Origin: Sphingobium sp.
GTDB lineage: Bacteria > Pseudomonadota > Alphaproteobacteria > Sphingomonadales > Sphingomonadaceae
Assembly: GCA_020446425.1 (NCBI GenBank)
Contig: JAGRES010000010.1
Coordinates: forward strand, 1 to 64,000
Reading direction: 5' to 3'
DNA length: 64,000 bases
Below, in pieces: positions 35,814 through 43,721 of the stretch. Position 1 is the first letter of the stretch, and each line of letters begins with the position of its first letter. The notes beneath the pieces were generated by a model. The model worked only from the letters and a program-made list of their open reading frames with translations. It was not told where the DNA came from and did not search any database. The translations under genes and the position numbers were made by a program.

Positions 35814-36709
35814 GATAGCAGGCTCAGTTTCGAGAGCTGGGCAAAGACCGAGTAGCTGGCCTCCAGCACCATTTTCTGGCGCGTCAGGTCAATGGCGACC
35901 TGCGCCAGATCGGCATCCTCGTTGCGCGAGACAATGTCCTGCCACAACAGGCTGCGCTCGTCGGACCGGGTCGCCAATGTCTCGACCTCGGCCAGCTTGC
36001 GGCCATTGTCGGCATTGACGGTGCGCAACTGCGCAAGGCCGCTGTCCATATAGCCCATGGCCTCGTTGAGCTTGGCCGATTGCGCCGCCGTCGGCGTCGT
36101 ACCAATCGGACCTGCCTCTGCCAGCGCGCGAAAGGCGAGATAGAGATCGTTTCCAGCTTCGCTCGCCAGCACGCCATATTGGACCTTCAGCCCTTCGGAC
36201 ACTTCGGCACTTGCCTTGACCTGATCGTTGCCGAATACGGTGGACGCCGTGGTGCCGACCAGATTGGCGAGCTGATCCACCTTGAAGGGGATATCCTGCG
36301 TCTGCGCCCCGCCGAACAGGGCAACGCCGCGCTCCGTGGTATTGAGGCTGTTGCGGAACTGGTGAAACGCGCTGTCGATCACCGCCTGAAGCCCGGTGGT
36401 CTGGCCGGTGCCGATCGCCTGCAACATAGTCTGGCGCAGGCTGCCGACCGCGCTGTCGATCGTACCCATGCTGGCGTCGTAGATGGACAGCGTCGTTGTC
36501 ACCTGCTTGCCAACGGCGGCATGCGCATCGGCGCGCGCGATCATCGACCTGGCGGAAAGGATGCGCGGCGCCTGCGTGCCCAGATCGGAATAATCGAGCG
36601 CCTTCTTGCCCGTGGCGATGCGCTGCTGCGTAACCGCGAGATCGCCCTGTGCACGGCTGATCGCGCTCGCCATAGTGGTCTGAAGGGGGATTGTCGCTAC
36701 CCGGTTCAT
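35804..36709 (-). CDS. flgL: Flagellar hook-filament junction protein FlgL
   Basis: 301 residues. Flagellin-like N-terminus (ATIPLQTTMASAISRAQGDLAVTQQRIATGKKALDYSDLGTQAPRIL) and C-terminus (DADLAQVAIDLTRQKMVLEASYSVFAQLSKLSLLSYL) identify FlgL/HAP3. Its ATG overlaps the flgK stop by 4 bases. Its 3' end overlaps that of the convergent TPR gene. Confidence 0.93.
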   Translation of the reverse strand: MNRVATIPLQTTMASAISRAQGDLAVTQQRIATGKKALDYSDLGTQAPRILSARSMIARADAHAAVGKQVTTTLSIYDASMGTIDSAVGSLRQTMLQAIGTGQTTGLQAVIDSAFHQFRNSLNTTERGVALFGGAQTQDIPFKVDQLANLVGTTASTVFGNDQVKASAEVSEGLKVQYGVLASEAGNDLYLAFRALAEAGPIGTTPTAAQSAKLNEAMGYMDSGLAQLRTVNADNGRKLAEVETLATRSDERSLLWQDIVSRNEDADLAQVAIDLTRQKMVLEASYSVFAQLSKLSLLSYL

Positions 36710-38805
36710 CGCATCATTCCAATCAATGTGTCGTACATTTCCCGCGCGGCGGTCATCACGCGCGCAGCGGCGCTATAGCTGTTCTGCAAGACGACCATCT
36801 GCGCCAGTTCCTCGTCCAGGTTGACGCCCGAAAAGCTGTCGCGCCGGTTGATCGCATCGTCCCGGCGCGCGGTAGCGTCGGTCAGACGGTCTTCGGCCTG
36901 CGCAGCGGCAGTGCCTATATTGCCCATCAGGTCGCTGGTGTACCGGTCCAGCGTGGCCACGCCGTGCCCCGCGAAATCGCGCACAGCGGCGAGATTGTCG
37001 ACCACCGCCAGTGCGCCGCTGATGTCGCCGCTACCCAGAGCGCGCTGGCCCACGGCGATACCCGGTTGCAGGGTGGCGAGCGGCAGGCGGCCGGGATTGC
37101 CGACCAGTTCCTTGCGCACCTCGGCCTGAGACAGTGCGGCCCAGCGCCCGGTCAGGCCGGATAGCGCGGTAAAGCTGCGCCCGGTGCCCGCACGGTCAGT
37201 CGAGTCCGACGGAATGGAAAGCGAGGCTCCGGCAAAGCTGGCATGCGGCGAAAAGGTGAAACGACCCTGCCCATCGAGCGCGAACGTGCCATATTGGCCA
37301 ACCGCGCCGCCATTGAGGCTGGTCACCAGATCGCCGACCGTGCCACCGGCCGCTGGTGCCAATGTCGCACTGGCCAGAGTCTTGCCGCTTGCATCGCGCA
37401 GCAGCAGCTCTGCCGTCTGGCCCGCGGCAAATCCATGCGGGTCGCTAGCGACAAAACCGGGCGGCGCGAGCGTGCTGCCCGCGCTGACGACAATATCGTT
37501 GAGGCCGAAGAACTGCGAGAATCCGGTCCCCGCCCGGTCGCTCGGCGGTGTACCCTGCCCTATCGAAACGCCATTGAGCGTCGAGGCGGCAGTGAAAGTG
37601 AGGACACCACCGGCATCAATGCTGGCGGTCGCCGCGCCGCCAAGACCGGCGTTGATCGCGGTAACCGCATCGTTGATGGTCGCCGCCGGACCCAGCGCAT
37701 CGAAATCGACCACCGTGCTGGCGATCAGCGTTCCCTGCTTGTCTGTCACGGCGAATTGCGCCTGCCCGGTGAAGCCGAGCCGGTCGGTTCCGGTGAACCC
37801 GGTCGCACGGCCCATCAGCATGGCTGGCGGCGGCATCGCAGTGGATGTGTTGGACGCGGTATTGACAGCTTCGCTCAGCGAGCCGAACAATAGGCCAACC
37901 TTGTCCGAAAATCCGGGCAGAAGATTGTCACGCATATTGATGAGGCCGCCCAGCGCTCCGCCGCTCGCCGGGCCGGAAAGCTGCTCGCCGGTAAGCGCGC
38001 CGGGGTTGCCCGCATCGTCGGCGAAGCGCAGGGCAACGGGCGGATAATTATCCTGCGCGACACCGCCGCCGGGCATCGCGTAATCGAGCTGGCGCAGCCG
38101 CCGGTCGAGCAGCACGACGCCGTCGGCGCTGTCGATGGTGATGCGTCCGTCCGGCTGGTGCCGTACCTCTATGCCGACAAGGCCGGACAGTTCTTCTACT
38201 GCAGCCATGCGCTGGTCCGCCGCGCCCGCCGAACTGCGCCCGAGACCATCGAGCCGCGCGACCGTGCCGTTGAGTTCATGGATACGGGTGAGCAGGGTAT
38301 TGACGCGCTCGACCGTGTAACCGACTTCGGCTTCGACATCGGATTTGATCTGATCGGTATCGCGGCTCAGCTGCTGCAACGAGGCGATGGTGTCCTGAAC
38401 GGTGCTGATGAACGCGCCCGCGGTTTGCGGCGAATTGGGCAGGCCCGTCATCGCCACGGCGGCGGCAGAGACCGCATTGATGCGCGCCGGGATGCTGCCT
38501 TCCGATCCGGGCTGGCCCAACAGGGCCTGCATACGGTCGAGATAGGTCGCCTCCGCATCGGAGCGGCCCACATCGCCCGCCCGCGCATAGACGCTGTCCT
38601 CCAGGAAACGGTCGGCGACGCGCGTAGGCTCACCAACATTCACGCCGGTGACGCGCCCCTGCACCACGGCAGTGGTCAGCGTCACACGCTCACGCGCATA
38701 TCCGGGAGTGCCGACATTGGCGATATTGGTTGAAACGGTCTTGAGTGCCGTCTGCGCAGCGGTAAGGCCGGAATGCGCCGCGCCCAAAATGTCGTTCAGC
38801 GACAT
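36706..38805 (-). CDS. flgK: Flagellar hook-associated protein FlgK
   Basis: 699 residues, clearly longer than E. coli FlgK (547) because the central domain is expanded (residues about 330-560 look like added beta domains). N-terminal MSLNDILGAAHSGLTAAQTALKTVSTNIANVGTPGYARERVTLTT and C-terminal FSGVNLDEELAQMVVLQNSYSAAARVMTAAREMYDTLIGMM are typical. The Shine-Dalgarno is hidden in a leader hairpin (separate entry). Confidence 0.95.
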   Translation of the reverse strand: MSLNDILGAAHSGLTAAQTALKTVSTNIANVGTPGYARERVTLTTAVVQGRVTGVNVGEPTRVADRFLEDSVYARAGDVGRSDAEATYLDRMQALLGQPGSEGSIPARINAVSAAAVAMTGLPNSPQTAGAFISTVQDTIASLQQLSRDTDQIKSDVEAEVGYTVERVNTLLTRIHELNGTVARLDGLGRSSAGAADQRMAAVEELSGLVGIEVRHQPDGRITIDSADGVVLLDRRLRQLDYAMPGGGVAQDNYPPVALRFADDAGNPGALTGEQLSGPASGGALGGLINMRDNLLPGFSDKVGLLFGSLSEAVNTASNTSTAMPPPAMLMGRATGFTGTDRLGFTGQAQFAVTDKQGTLIASTVVDFDALGPAATINDAVTAINAGLGGAATASIDAGGVLTFTAASTLNGVSIGQGTPPSDRAGTGFSQFFGLNDIVVSAGSTLAPPGFVASDPHGFAAGQTAELLLRDASGKTLASATLAPAAGGTVGDLVTSLNGGAVGQYGTFALDGQGRFTFSPHASFAGASLSIPSDSTDRAGTGRSFTALSGLTGRWAALSQAEVRKELVGNPGRLPLATLQPGIAVGQRALGSGDISGALAVVDNLAAVRDFAGHGVATLDRYTSDLMGNIGTAAAQAEDRLTDATARRDDAINRRDSFSGVNLDEELAQMVVLQNSYSAAARVMTAAREMYDTLIGMMR

Positions 38806-38829
38806 GTTTGTGCTCCACTGCGTGGAGCA
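38806..38829 (-). promoter_or_regulatory. SD-sequestering hairpin before flgK
   Basis: On the minus strand TGCTCCAC-GCA-GTGGAGCA forms a perfect 8-bp stem with a 3-base loop, then CAAAC and the flgK ATG. The GGAG Shine-Dalgarno lies in the 3' arm at ideal spacing (7 bases), so the folded leader should block initiation. Confidence 0.65.
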
Positions 38830-38843
38830 AGCCCGCGCCGAAC

Positions 38844-38864
38844 GGTTCCGGCAACGCCGGAACC
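38844..38864 (-). repeat. Perfect 9-bp hairpin between flgE and flgK
   Basis: GGTTCCGGC and GCCGGAACC pair with a 3-base loop. No T-run follows on the minus strand, so this is more likely an attenuator, stabiliser or partial terminator than a full stop between flgE and flgK. Confidence 0.6.
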
Positions 38865-38896
38865 AACGAAAAACCGTTCAAGGCGCGCCAGCACTG

Positions 38897-40198
38897 TCAT
38901 CGCTTGAGGTTGCTCACTTCCTGAAGCATGTCGTCGACGGTCGTGATGATGCGCGAGGCCGCGCTGTAGGCGCGCTGAAAGCGGATCATGTTGGTGAACT
39001 CACCCGCCAGATCGACCGTCGAACCTTCGAGCGCGCCCGATGCTATTGCGCCCGCGCCCAGCACCGTCGGCTCATTGAGCGACGCGCTGCCCGAAGCGTC
39101 GGACGTCGCATAGCCATTGCCCGGCAGGCGCGTCAGGCCATCGGGATTGGGGAAGGTCGCGAGCGGCAACTGATACAGCGCGCGGGAGGTACCGTCCTCG
39201 AAAATGGCGCTCAGCACGCCCTGCTTGCTGACCTCAACCGACGCAATATTGCCCAGCAATCCGCCATTGACGATGGAAGAGATCATCGCGCTGGAGCTGC
39301 CGAACTGGGTCAGGCCATCGAGGCCATTCTGACTGCCCAGCTCCAGCTGGATCGGGTCGGAACCCGCGCTGTTGGTCCATGTGACAGACAGCGTGCCAAA
39401 CAGCGCTGGTGAGGAATTGGCGACGTCCAGGCTGCCGTCCGGGTTGAACGCCACCACGCCGCTGGCCAGCAGGCCATTGGCCGCGGTCACGTCGCTGGCC
39501 GGTTCGGCATAGATTTCCGCGACCCAGCCGTTGGGGTCAGTCTTGAGGAAGGAAAGCGTCAGGCGGTGCGGGCCGCCCTGCGCATCATAAACATCGAGCG
39601 AGCGGCTGAAATGCGGGGTTACCGTGCCTGTCGCCATGTCACCGGCGGCATAGACGCCGGTATAGAGCGCCGTGGTCGATTGCAGGTTCGCGCGCATCTG
39701 CAAGCGCGTCGTGGCCGTCGCGGTGCCGGTCAGCTCACCCACGCGCACCGCGCTGAGCGCCGATAGATTGCCGGTGTTGACATAATTGCCCGAGCTGTCG
39801 AGCGCCCAACCCTGCAGATAATAGCCTGCAGTATTGCGCAGATAGCCCTCTTCGTCGGGTCGGAAGGCGCCCGCGCGGGTAAAGGCGACGGCGTCATCGA
39901 CGCCCGTTCCGGCGCGGGTCACGAAAAATCCGGCCCCGTCTATGCCGAGGTCGGTCGTGCTGCTCGACGCCTGAAGCAGGCCCTGCTTGGATATGAGCGC
40001 ATGCGGGGCAGCGGCCACGCCGCCCGCCGAATAGGACCCGACGATAGTACCGTCGGTTACCAGCGTGCGGAACTGCGCCTCGACCTCCTTGTAGCCGACC
40101 GTGTTGATGTTGGTGATATTGTCGGCAACCGTCGCCATTGCGCTCGATTGCGCGGACAGGCCGGAAACGCCGGCATATAAAGCGGAATACAAGCTCAC
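38897..40198 (-). CDS. flgE: Flagellar hook protein FlgE
   Basis: 433 residues. N-terminal MSLYSALYAGVSGLSAQSSAMATVADNITNINTVGYKEVEAQF, a hook D1-like central region, and the C-terminal GSTVDLAGEFTNMIRFQRAYSAASRIITTVDDMLQEVSNLKR. The start codon is GTG with GGGAG 7 bases upstream; this Shine-Dalgarno can pair with CTCCC 7 bases before it (5-bp stem). It has its own TATAAT-type motif and diverges from flbT. Confidence 0.95.
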   Translation of the reverse strand: MSLYSALYAGVSGLSAQSSAMATVADNITNINTVGYKEVEAQFRTLVTDGTIVGSYSAGGVAAAPHALISKQGLLQASSSTTDLGIDGAGFFVTRAGTGVDDAVAFTRAGAFRPDEEGYLRNTAGYYLQGWALDSSGNYVNTGNLSALSAVRVGELTGTATATTRLQMRANLQSTTALYTGVYAAGDMATGTVTPHFSRSLDVYDAQGGPHRLTLSFLKTDPNGWVAEIYAEPASDVTAANGLLASGVVAFNPDGSLDVANSSPALFGTLSVTWTNSAGSDPIQLELGSQNGLDGLTQFGSSSAMISSIVNGGLLGNIASVEVSKQGVLSAIFEDGTSRALYQLPLATFPNPDGLTRLPGNGYATSDASGSASLNEPTVLGAGAIASGALEGSTVDLAGEFTNMIRFQRAYSAASRIITTVDDMLQEVSNLKR

Positions 40199-40248
40199 CT
40201 ATGCTCTCCCTCAGAGCGGGAGGGCGACATGCACATTCCCGCACAGCT

Positions 40249-40257
40249 ATTATAGGA
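40249..40257 (-). promoter_or_regulatory. Putative flgE promoter (TTCCTATAATAGC on minus strand)
   Basis: TATAAT on the minus strand (plus-strand 40249-40254) within CTTCCTATAATAGC, about 50 bases before the flgE GTG. The nearest palindromes are those at 40313-40345, 60-90 bases upstream on this strand, shared with flbT. Confidence 0.55.
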
Positions 40258-40312
40258 AGAGCGCGTAACCCGCCCCAAATAGGCGCGCGTTTTTGTCGGC
40301 ACGCCCAAAAAC

Positions 40313-40362
40313 CGGCAAAAAATGCCGATGCGGCAAATTTTGCCGACCAATCATCCTATAAT
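40313..40362 (+). promoter_or_regulatory. Putative flbT promoter with two palindromes
   Basis: CGGCAAAAAATGCCG (40313-40327) and CGGCAAATTTTGCCG (40331-40345), 18 bases apart start to start, are the best copies of the palindrome in the window. TATAAT follows at 40357-40362 after exactly 11 bases, within TCATCCTATAATGAGA. The region also serves the divergent flgE gene. Confidence 0.72.
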
Positions 40363-40393
40363 GAGAACATCCCCCGGTCAGATGGGAATGGAC

Positions 40394-40798
40394 ATGCTGA
40401 AAATTCGCCTGCGTAACGGAGAGAAGATGGTCGTGAACGGCGCTGTGCTGCGCGCCGCGAGCGCCACGACGCTCTGGCTGGAAAGCGACGCGGCGATATT
40501 GCGCGGGCGGGAGGTTATGCGTCCTGAGGAAGCGAACACTCCCGCCCGCCGACTCTATTTCGCGTGCATGATGGCCTATATCGACGCGGAGGGCCGTCCG
40601 GCGCATCAGCAGCAGCTTGTCGGGCTGCTCGGCGACCTGATGAACGCCATCGAATCGCCGCACGCCAAGGCAGCCTGTACCGCGCTGGCGCATGACCTTG
40701 CCTCCGCCCAATATTATCGCGCCCTCACCCATTGCCGCAGCCTGATCGACCATGAAGACGCCCTGATGGCGGAAGCGGCGCGCCACGCTCAGCACTGA
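40394..40798 (+). CDS. flbT: Flagellin biosynthesis repressor FlbT
   Basis: 134 residues from MLKIRLRNGEKMVVNGAV. The FlbT signature is clear: VLRAASATTLWLESDAAILRGREVMRPEEANTPARRLYFACMMAYIDAEGRP. In Caulobacter FlbT binds the flagellin mRNA leader and lowers its translation until the hook is complete; in other alphaproteobacteria it can activate. Three in-frame ATGs lie just upstream (40382, 40388). Its usual partner flaF is not seen. Confidence 0.93.
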   Translation: MLKIRLRNGEKMVVNGAVLRAASATTLWLESDAAILRGREVMRPEEANTPARRLYFACMMAYIDAEGRPAHQQQLVGLLGDLMNAIESPHAKAACTALAHDLASAQYYRALTHCRSLIDHEDALMAEAARHAQH

Positions 40799-40807
40799 GC
40801 CTGTACC

Positions 40808-42157
40808 ATGCGCCCTTCGCTTTCAGAAATAGCCCATGCCGTACGGCAGCTGCCAATTGACAGCGCCTATGGCCAGGTCGCAGCGGTCCAGGGCGCGATG
40901 ATCGAGGTTGAGGGCCTGCTCGAACGCGCAGCCATTGGCGCGCACCTGCGCATCGACTGCGGCGCGGAGATGCTGGATGCGGAAATTACCGGGCTGGACA
41001 GGGGCGTCGCGCATTGCCTGCCCTTCACGGAACCACGCGGCCTTTCCACAGGCGCGAAGGTCCACGTCGTCGCGGGGCAGGACCTGATCCGCCCGTCGCG
41101 CCGCTGGCTGGGACGCATGATCGACGGGCTCGGTAGGCCGGTCGACGGCAAGGGGCCGCTGCCGCAAGGTGGCATGGCGCGGCCCGTTCGCGCCGAACCG
41201 CCCCCCGCGGCATCCCGTGAGCGGGTGGGCGACCGCATCGAAACCGGCGTGCGCGCACTCGATATGTTTGCGCCGCTGTGCATCGGCCAGCGCCTCGGCC
41301 TGTTCGCGGGCAGCGGCGTGGGCAAGTCGGTGCTGCTCTCCATGCTCGCGCGCTGGACGCAATGCGATATCGCGGTCATCGGCCTTATCGGCGAGCGCGG
41401 CCGCGAGGTGCAGGAATTTGTCGAGGACGATCTTGGCCCTGAGGGTCTGGAACGTTCCGTGCTGGTGGTCGCGACATCCGATGCGCCCGCCCTGATGCGG
41501 CGGCAGGCGGCATGGACCACATTGGCGGTGGCCGAGCATTTCCGGGATCAGGGGCTGCATGTGCTGTGCCTGATGGACTCGGTGACGCGCTTCGCCATGG
41601 CCCAGCGTGAGATCGGCCTCGCCAATGGCGAGCCGCCCGCCTCGCGCGGCTATACGCCCTCGGTCTTTGCCGAGCTGCCGCGCCTGCTGGAGCGCGCGGG
41701 GCCGGGTATGATTGGTCAGGGGTCTATCACTGGCCTGTTCACGGTGCTTGTCGACGGCGGCGATCATGACGAACCCGTCGCGGACGCCGTGCGCGGCATA
41801 TTGGACGGGCATATCGTCCTGTCGCGCAGCATCGCGGAGCAAGGACGCTATCCCGCCATCGACCTGCTCAAATCGGTATCGCGCACCCTGCCGCACTGCC
41901 TCCAACCGTCGCAAAATGCACTGCGGATGGAGGCGCGCAGCCTGTTGTCGCTCTATGGCGACATGGAGGAGATGGTGCGGCTCGGCGCCTATCGGTCGGG
42001 CAGCAATCCCGAAGTCGACCGCGCTATGGCGCTGGCCCCGCAGATCGAGCAGATGCTGCGGCAGGACAAGCAGGATCGCGGCAATGCAGACGGCGCATTC
42101 ACGCATCTCTCCGAAATTATTGCGCCGCCTCCATCCGATGACGGGGATGATGCATGA
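40808..42157 (+). CDS. fliI: Flagellum-specific ATPase FliI
   Basis: 449 residues. P-loop GLFAGSGVGKSVLLSML, Walker B region LHVLCLMDSVTRFAMAQREIGLANGEPPASRGYTPSVFAELPRLLERAG, and the arginine-finger region SRSIAEQGRYPAIDLLKSVSRT identify the F1-beta-like export ATPase. It couples to FliJ encoded next, overlapping by 4 bases. FliH, the usual regulator of FliI, is absent from the window. Confidence 0.97.
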   Translation: MRPSLSEIAHAVRQLPIDSAYGQVAAVQGAMIEVEGLLERAAIGAHLRIDCGAEMLDAEITGLDRGVAHCLPFTEPRGLSTGAKVHVVAGQDLIRPSRRWLGRMIDGLGRPVDGKGPLPQGGMARPVRAEPPPAASRERVGDRIETGVRALDMFAPLCIGQRLGLFAGSGVGKSVLLSMLARWTQCDIAVIGLIGERGREVQEFVEDDLGPEGLERSVLVVATSDAPALMRRQAAWTTLAVAEHFRDQGLHVLCLMDSVTRFAMAQREIGLANGEPPASRGYTPSVFAELPRLLERAGPGMIGQGSITGLFTVLVDGGDHDEPVADAVRGILDGHIVLSRSIAEQGRYPAIDLLKSVSRTLPHCLQPSQNALRMEARSLLSLYGDMEEMVRLGAYRSGSNPEVDRAMALAPQIEQMLRQDKQDRGNADGAFTHLSEIIAPPPSDDGDDA

Positions 42158-42612
42158 AAACGCCGTTCGACCCCGCCATCCGCATCGGCAGGCGCAAAGT
42201 CGACGCTATTCGCCTGCGCATAAAAGCGGAGATCGAATGCGTATCGCATTATGAAAGCGCGCTCTCGGCACTGGAACAGGAGCGCAAAGAGGAATGCACG
42301 CGCGCTGGCGGCGACTGGACGATCTCAACCTATGAATGGCTGCGTGCGCGGCAGGCGCAGGCACACATATTGGCCGAGCAGCGCATGGAGGCAAGCGAAC
42401 GGCTGGAGCGCTTGCGTGAAGAGGCGACGCAGACCTATGGCCAGTGCCGCGCTCTTGAAAAGGCCGCCGACGCCCGCAGGGAGCAGGAACGGCAATCCGT
42501 AATGCGCAAGGCGCAGGCAGAAGCCGACGATCTCAGCAATGCGCGCCGGTTGCTGAAGCTGCGCGCCGCAGCCGCAGCAAGGAAACGGGACGGTCATGAC
42601 CCAGCCGGTTGA
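42154..42612 (+). CDS. fliJ: Flagellar export protein FliJ
   Basis: 152 residues, almost all coiled coil (residues about 20-140, rich in Glu, Arg, Ala), as in FliJ, the central stalk of the FliI hexamer. Sequence identity is low in this family, so the call rests on size, coiled coil and position after fliI with an ATGA overlap. Its 3' end overlaps the next gene by 17 bases. Confidence 0.85.
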   Translation: MKTPFDPAIRIGRRKVDAIRLRIKAEIECVSHYESALSALEQERKEECTRAGGDWTISTYEWLRARQAQAHILAEQRMEASERLERLREEATQTYGQCRALEKAADARREQERQSVMRKAQAEADDLSNARRLLKLRAAAAARKRDGHDPAG

Positions 42613-43606
42613 GTATCGCGCACTGACGCCGCAGCAGCGCGCCAGGGTCATATTGTCCACCGCGCGCGCGGAAACGGCGTCGCAGCTCTGGCGCGCCGCC
42701 TTGGGGACCGACGTATTGGCCACGGCACCGACAGGATGGTCACCCCCGAAGTTCACGCAGAATGCGGGATCCGGCAATGCGCTCGCCGCGCTGCTCGCGG
42801 GCAGCCTGTCGCCCGCACCCCAGCCCGGCTCCTCCTATATATCCGGCGGTGTGGCGCCGACGGGCAGCATCGATAGGGCAAAGACTTCTGCACTGCCGGA
42901 AATCATGGCCGGGCTTCACCCGCCTCTGGAAGGTCTGGGCGCCAATACGCGCTATGCCGGTGCCCTGCAGGCAGCGAGCCAGCGGACATCCATTCCGGCA
43001 GGGGCGATTGCCGCCATCATAGACGCCGAAGCGGCGCGGCTGGGCGATGGCAGCTGGAACCCGCATTCCCGTAACCCCCGTTCCAGCGCCGCCGGGCTGG
43101 GCCAGTTTCTCTCCGGCACATGGATATCCATGGCGCGTGACAAGGGCTCGGCGCTTCACGCAATGGCGCGCGATCACGGCCTTGTCAGCGCCACTGGCGA
43201 TATTGCGCCGGGTGCCCGCTCGCGCTTGCTGGCATTGCGGTATGATCCTGCCGCAGCCATTGCCGCAGTTGCCGATTATGCCCGCGCCAATCTGGAGCTT
43301 CTCAAGAGCAAGGGCATCGCCATCGGCCATGATCCCCGCTCAGTCGCCCGCGCCGCCTATATCGGCCATCATCTCGGACCCGGCGATGCGCTCCGCTATT
43401 ACCGCGGCACCCTGGACCAGGAGCGCGCGCGCCTGTTGCTGACGGCGCAAGTCGGCTCTCAACGCGCAGAGCATTATATATCGAAAACTGGAAATCCTAT
43501 AATTTCACATCGAAATTGGTTGGATGACTATATCGCAAAACGCGTGCAGCCGCATAGATATTATAGCAATATCAATACTATGCCGCGCAATTCATCTGCC
43601 TCATAA
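42596..43606 (+). CDS. Lytic-transglycosylase-like protein in the fliIJ operon
   Basis: 336 residues, no signal peptide. Residues about 120-240 resemble SLT/endolysin-type lysozyme folds: IPAGAIAAIIDAEAARLGDGSWNPHSRNPRSSAAGLGQFLSGTWISMARD, with Glu143 or the nearby region as candidate catalytic site, then YARANLELLKSKGI. Bacteria without a muramidase domain in FlgJ need a separate enzyme to let the rod cross the wall; this could be it, exported by the flagellar apparatus (inference). The last ~40 residues have unusual, AT-richer codon use. Confidence 0.65.
   Translation: MTQPVEYRALTPQQRARVILSTARAETASQLWRAALGTDVLATAPTGWSPPKFTQNAGSGNALAALLAGSLSPAPQPGSSYISGGVAPTGSIDRAKTSALPEIMAGLHPPLEGLGANTRYAGALQAASQRTSIPAGAIAAIIDAEAARLGDGSWNPHSRNPRSSAAGLGQFLSGTWISMARDKGSALHAMARDHGLVSATGDIAPGARSRLLALRYDPAAAIAAVADYARANLELLKSKGIAIGHDPRSVARAAYIGHHLGPGDALRYYRGTLDQERARLLLTAQVGSQRAEHYISKTGNPIISHRNWLDDYIAKRVQPHRYYSNINTMPRNSSAS
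43498..43503 (+). promoter_or_regulatory. AATCCTATAATTTC motif at the end of the transglycosylase gene
   Basis: TATAAT at 43498-43503 in GGAAATCCTATAATTTC. It lies within the 3' end of the preceding gene, about 220 bases before the sigma factor ATG, and might start a longer transcript for it. Confidence 0.4.
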
Positions 43607-43609
43607 AAT

Positions 43610-43639
43610 TTATAGGATAGGTATTCCTACTTATAGGAT
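43610..43639. promoter_or_regulatory. Paired TTATAGGAT repeats upstream of the sigma factor gene
   Basis: TTATAGGAT occurs at 43610-43618 and again at 43631-43639, 21 bases apart (two helical turns), with TAGG-TATT-CCTA between them. Each is the complement of the ATCCTATAA core found at flagellar promoters. Candidate autoregulatory operators, or promoters facing the minus strand. Confidence 0.55.
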
Positions 43640-43721
43640 GTTTTAGCGGACGGTGAATCCCCCCTGATACACCGGTCAGCAACAGCACAATCGCTGTGCC
43701 GCATTGTTCAGGGGATAACCA

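Noticed and set aside
17736..40362. TTGCCG-N11-TATAAT read as a sigma-54 (-24/-12) promoter
   Set aside because: The GG and GC dinucleotides with fixed spacing are absent, and the local FlbD lacks the AAA+ domain needed for sigma-54.
17834..43606. Cluster read as a virulence type III secretion system
   Set aside because: Hook, rod, ring and flagellin genes are present, so this is flagellar.
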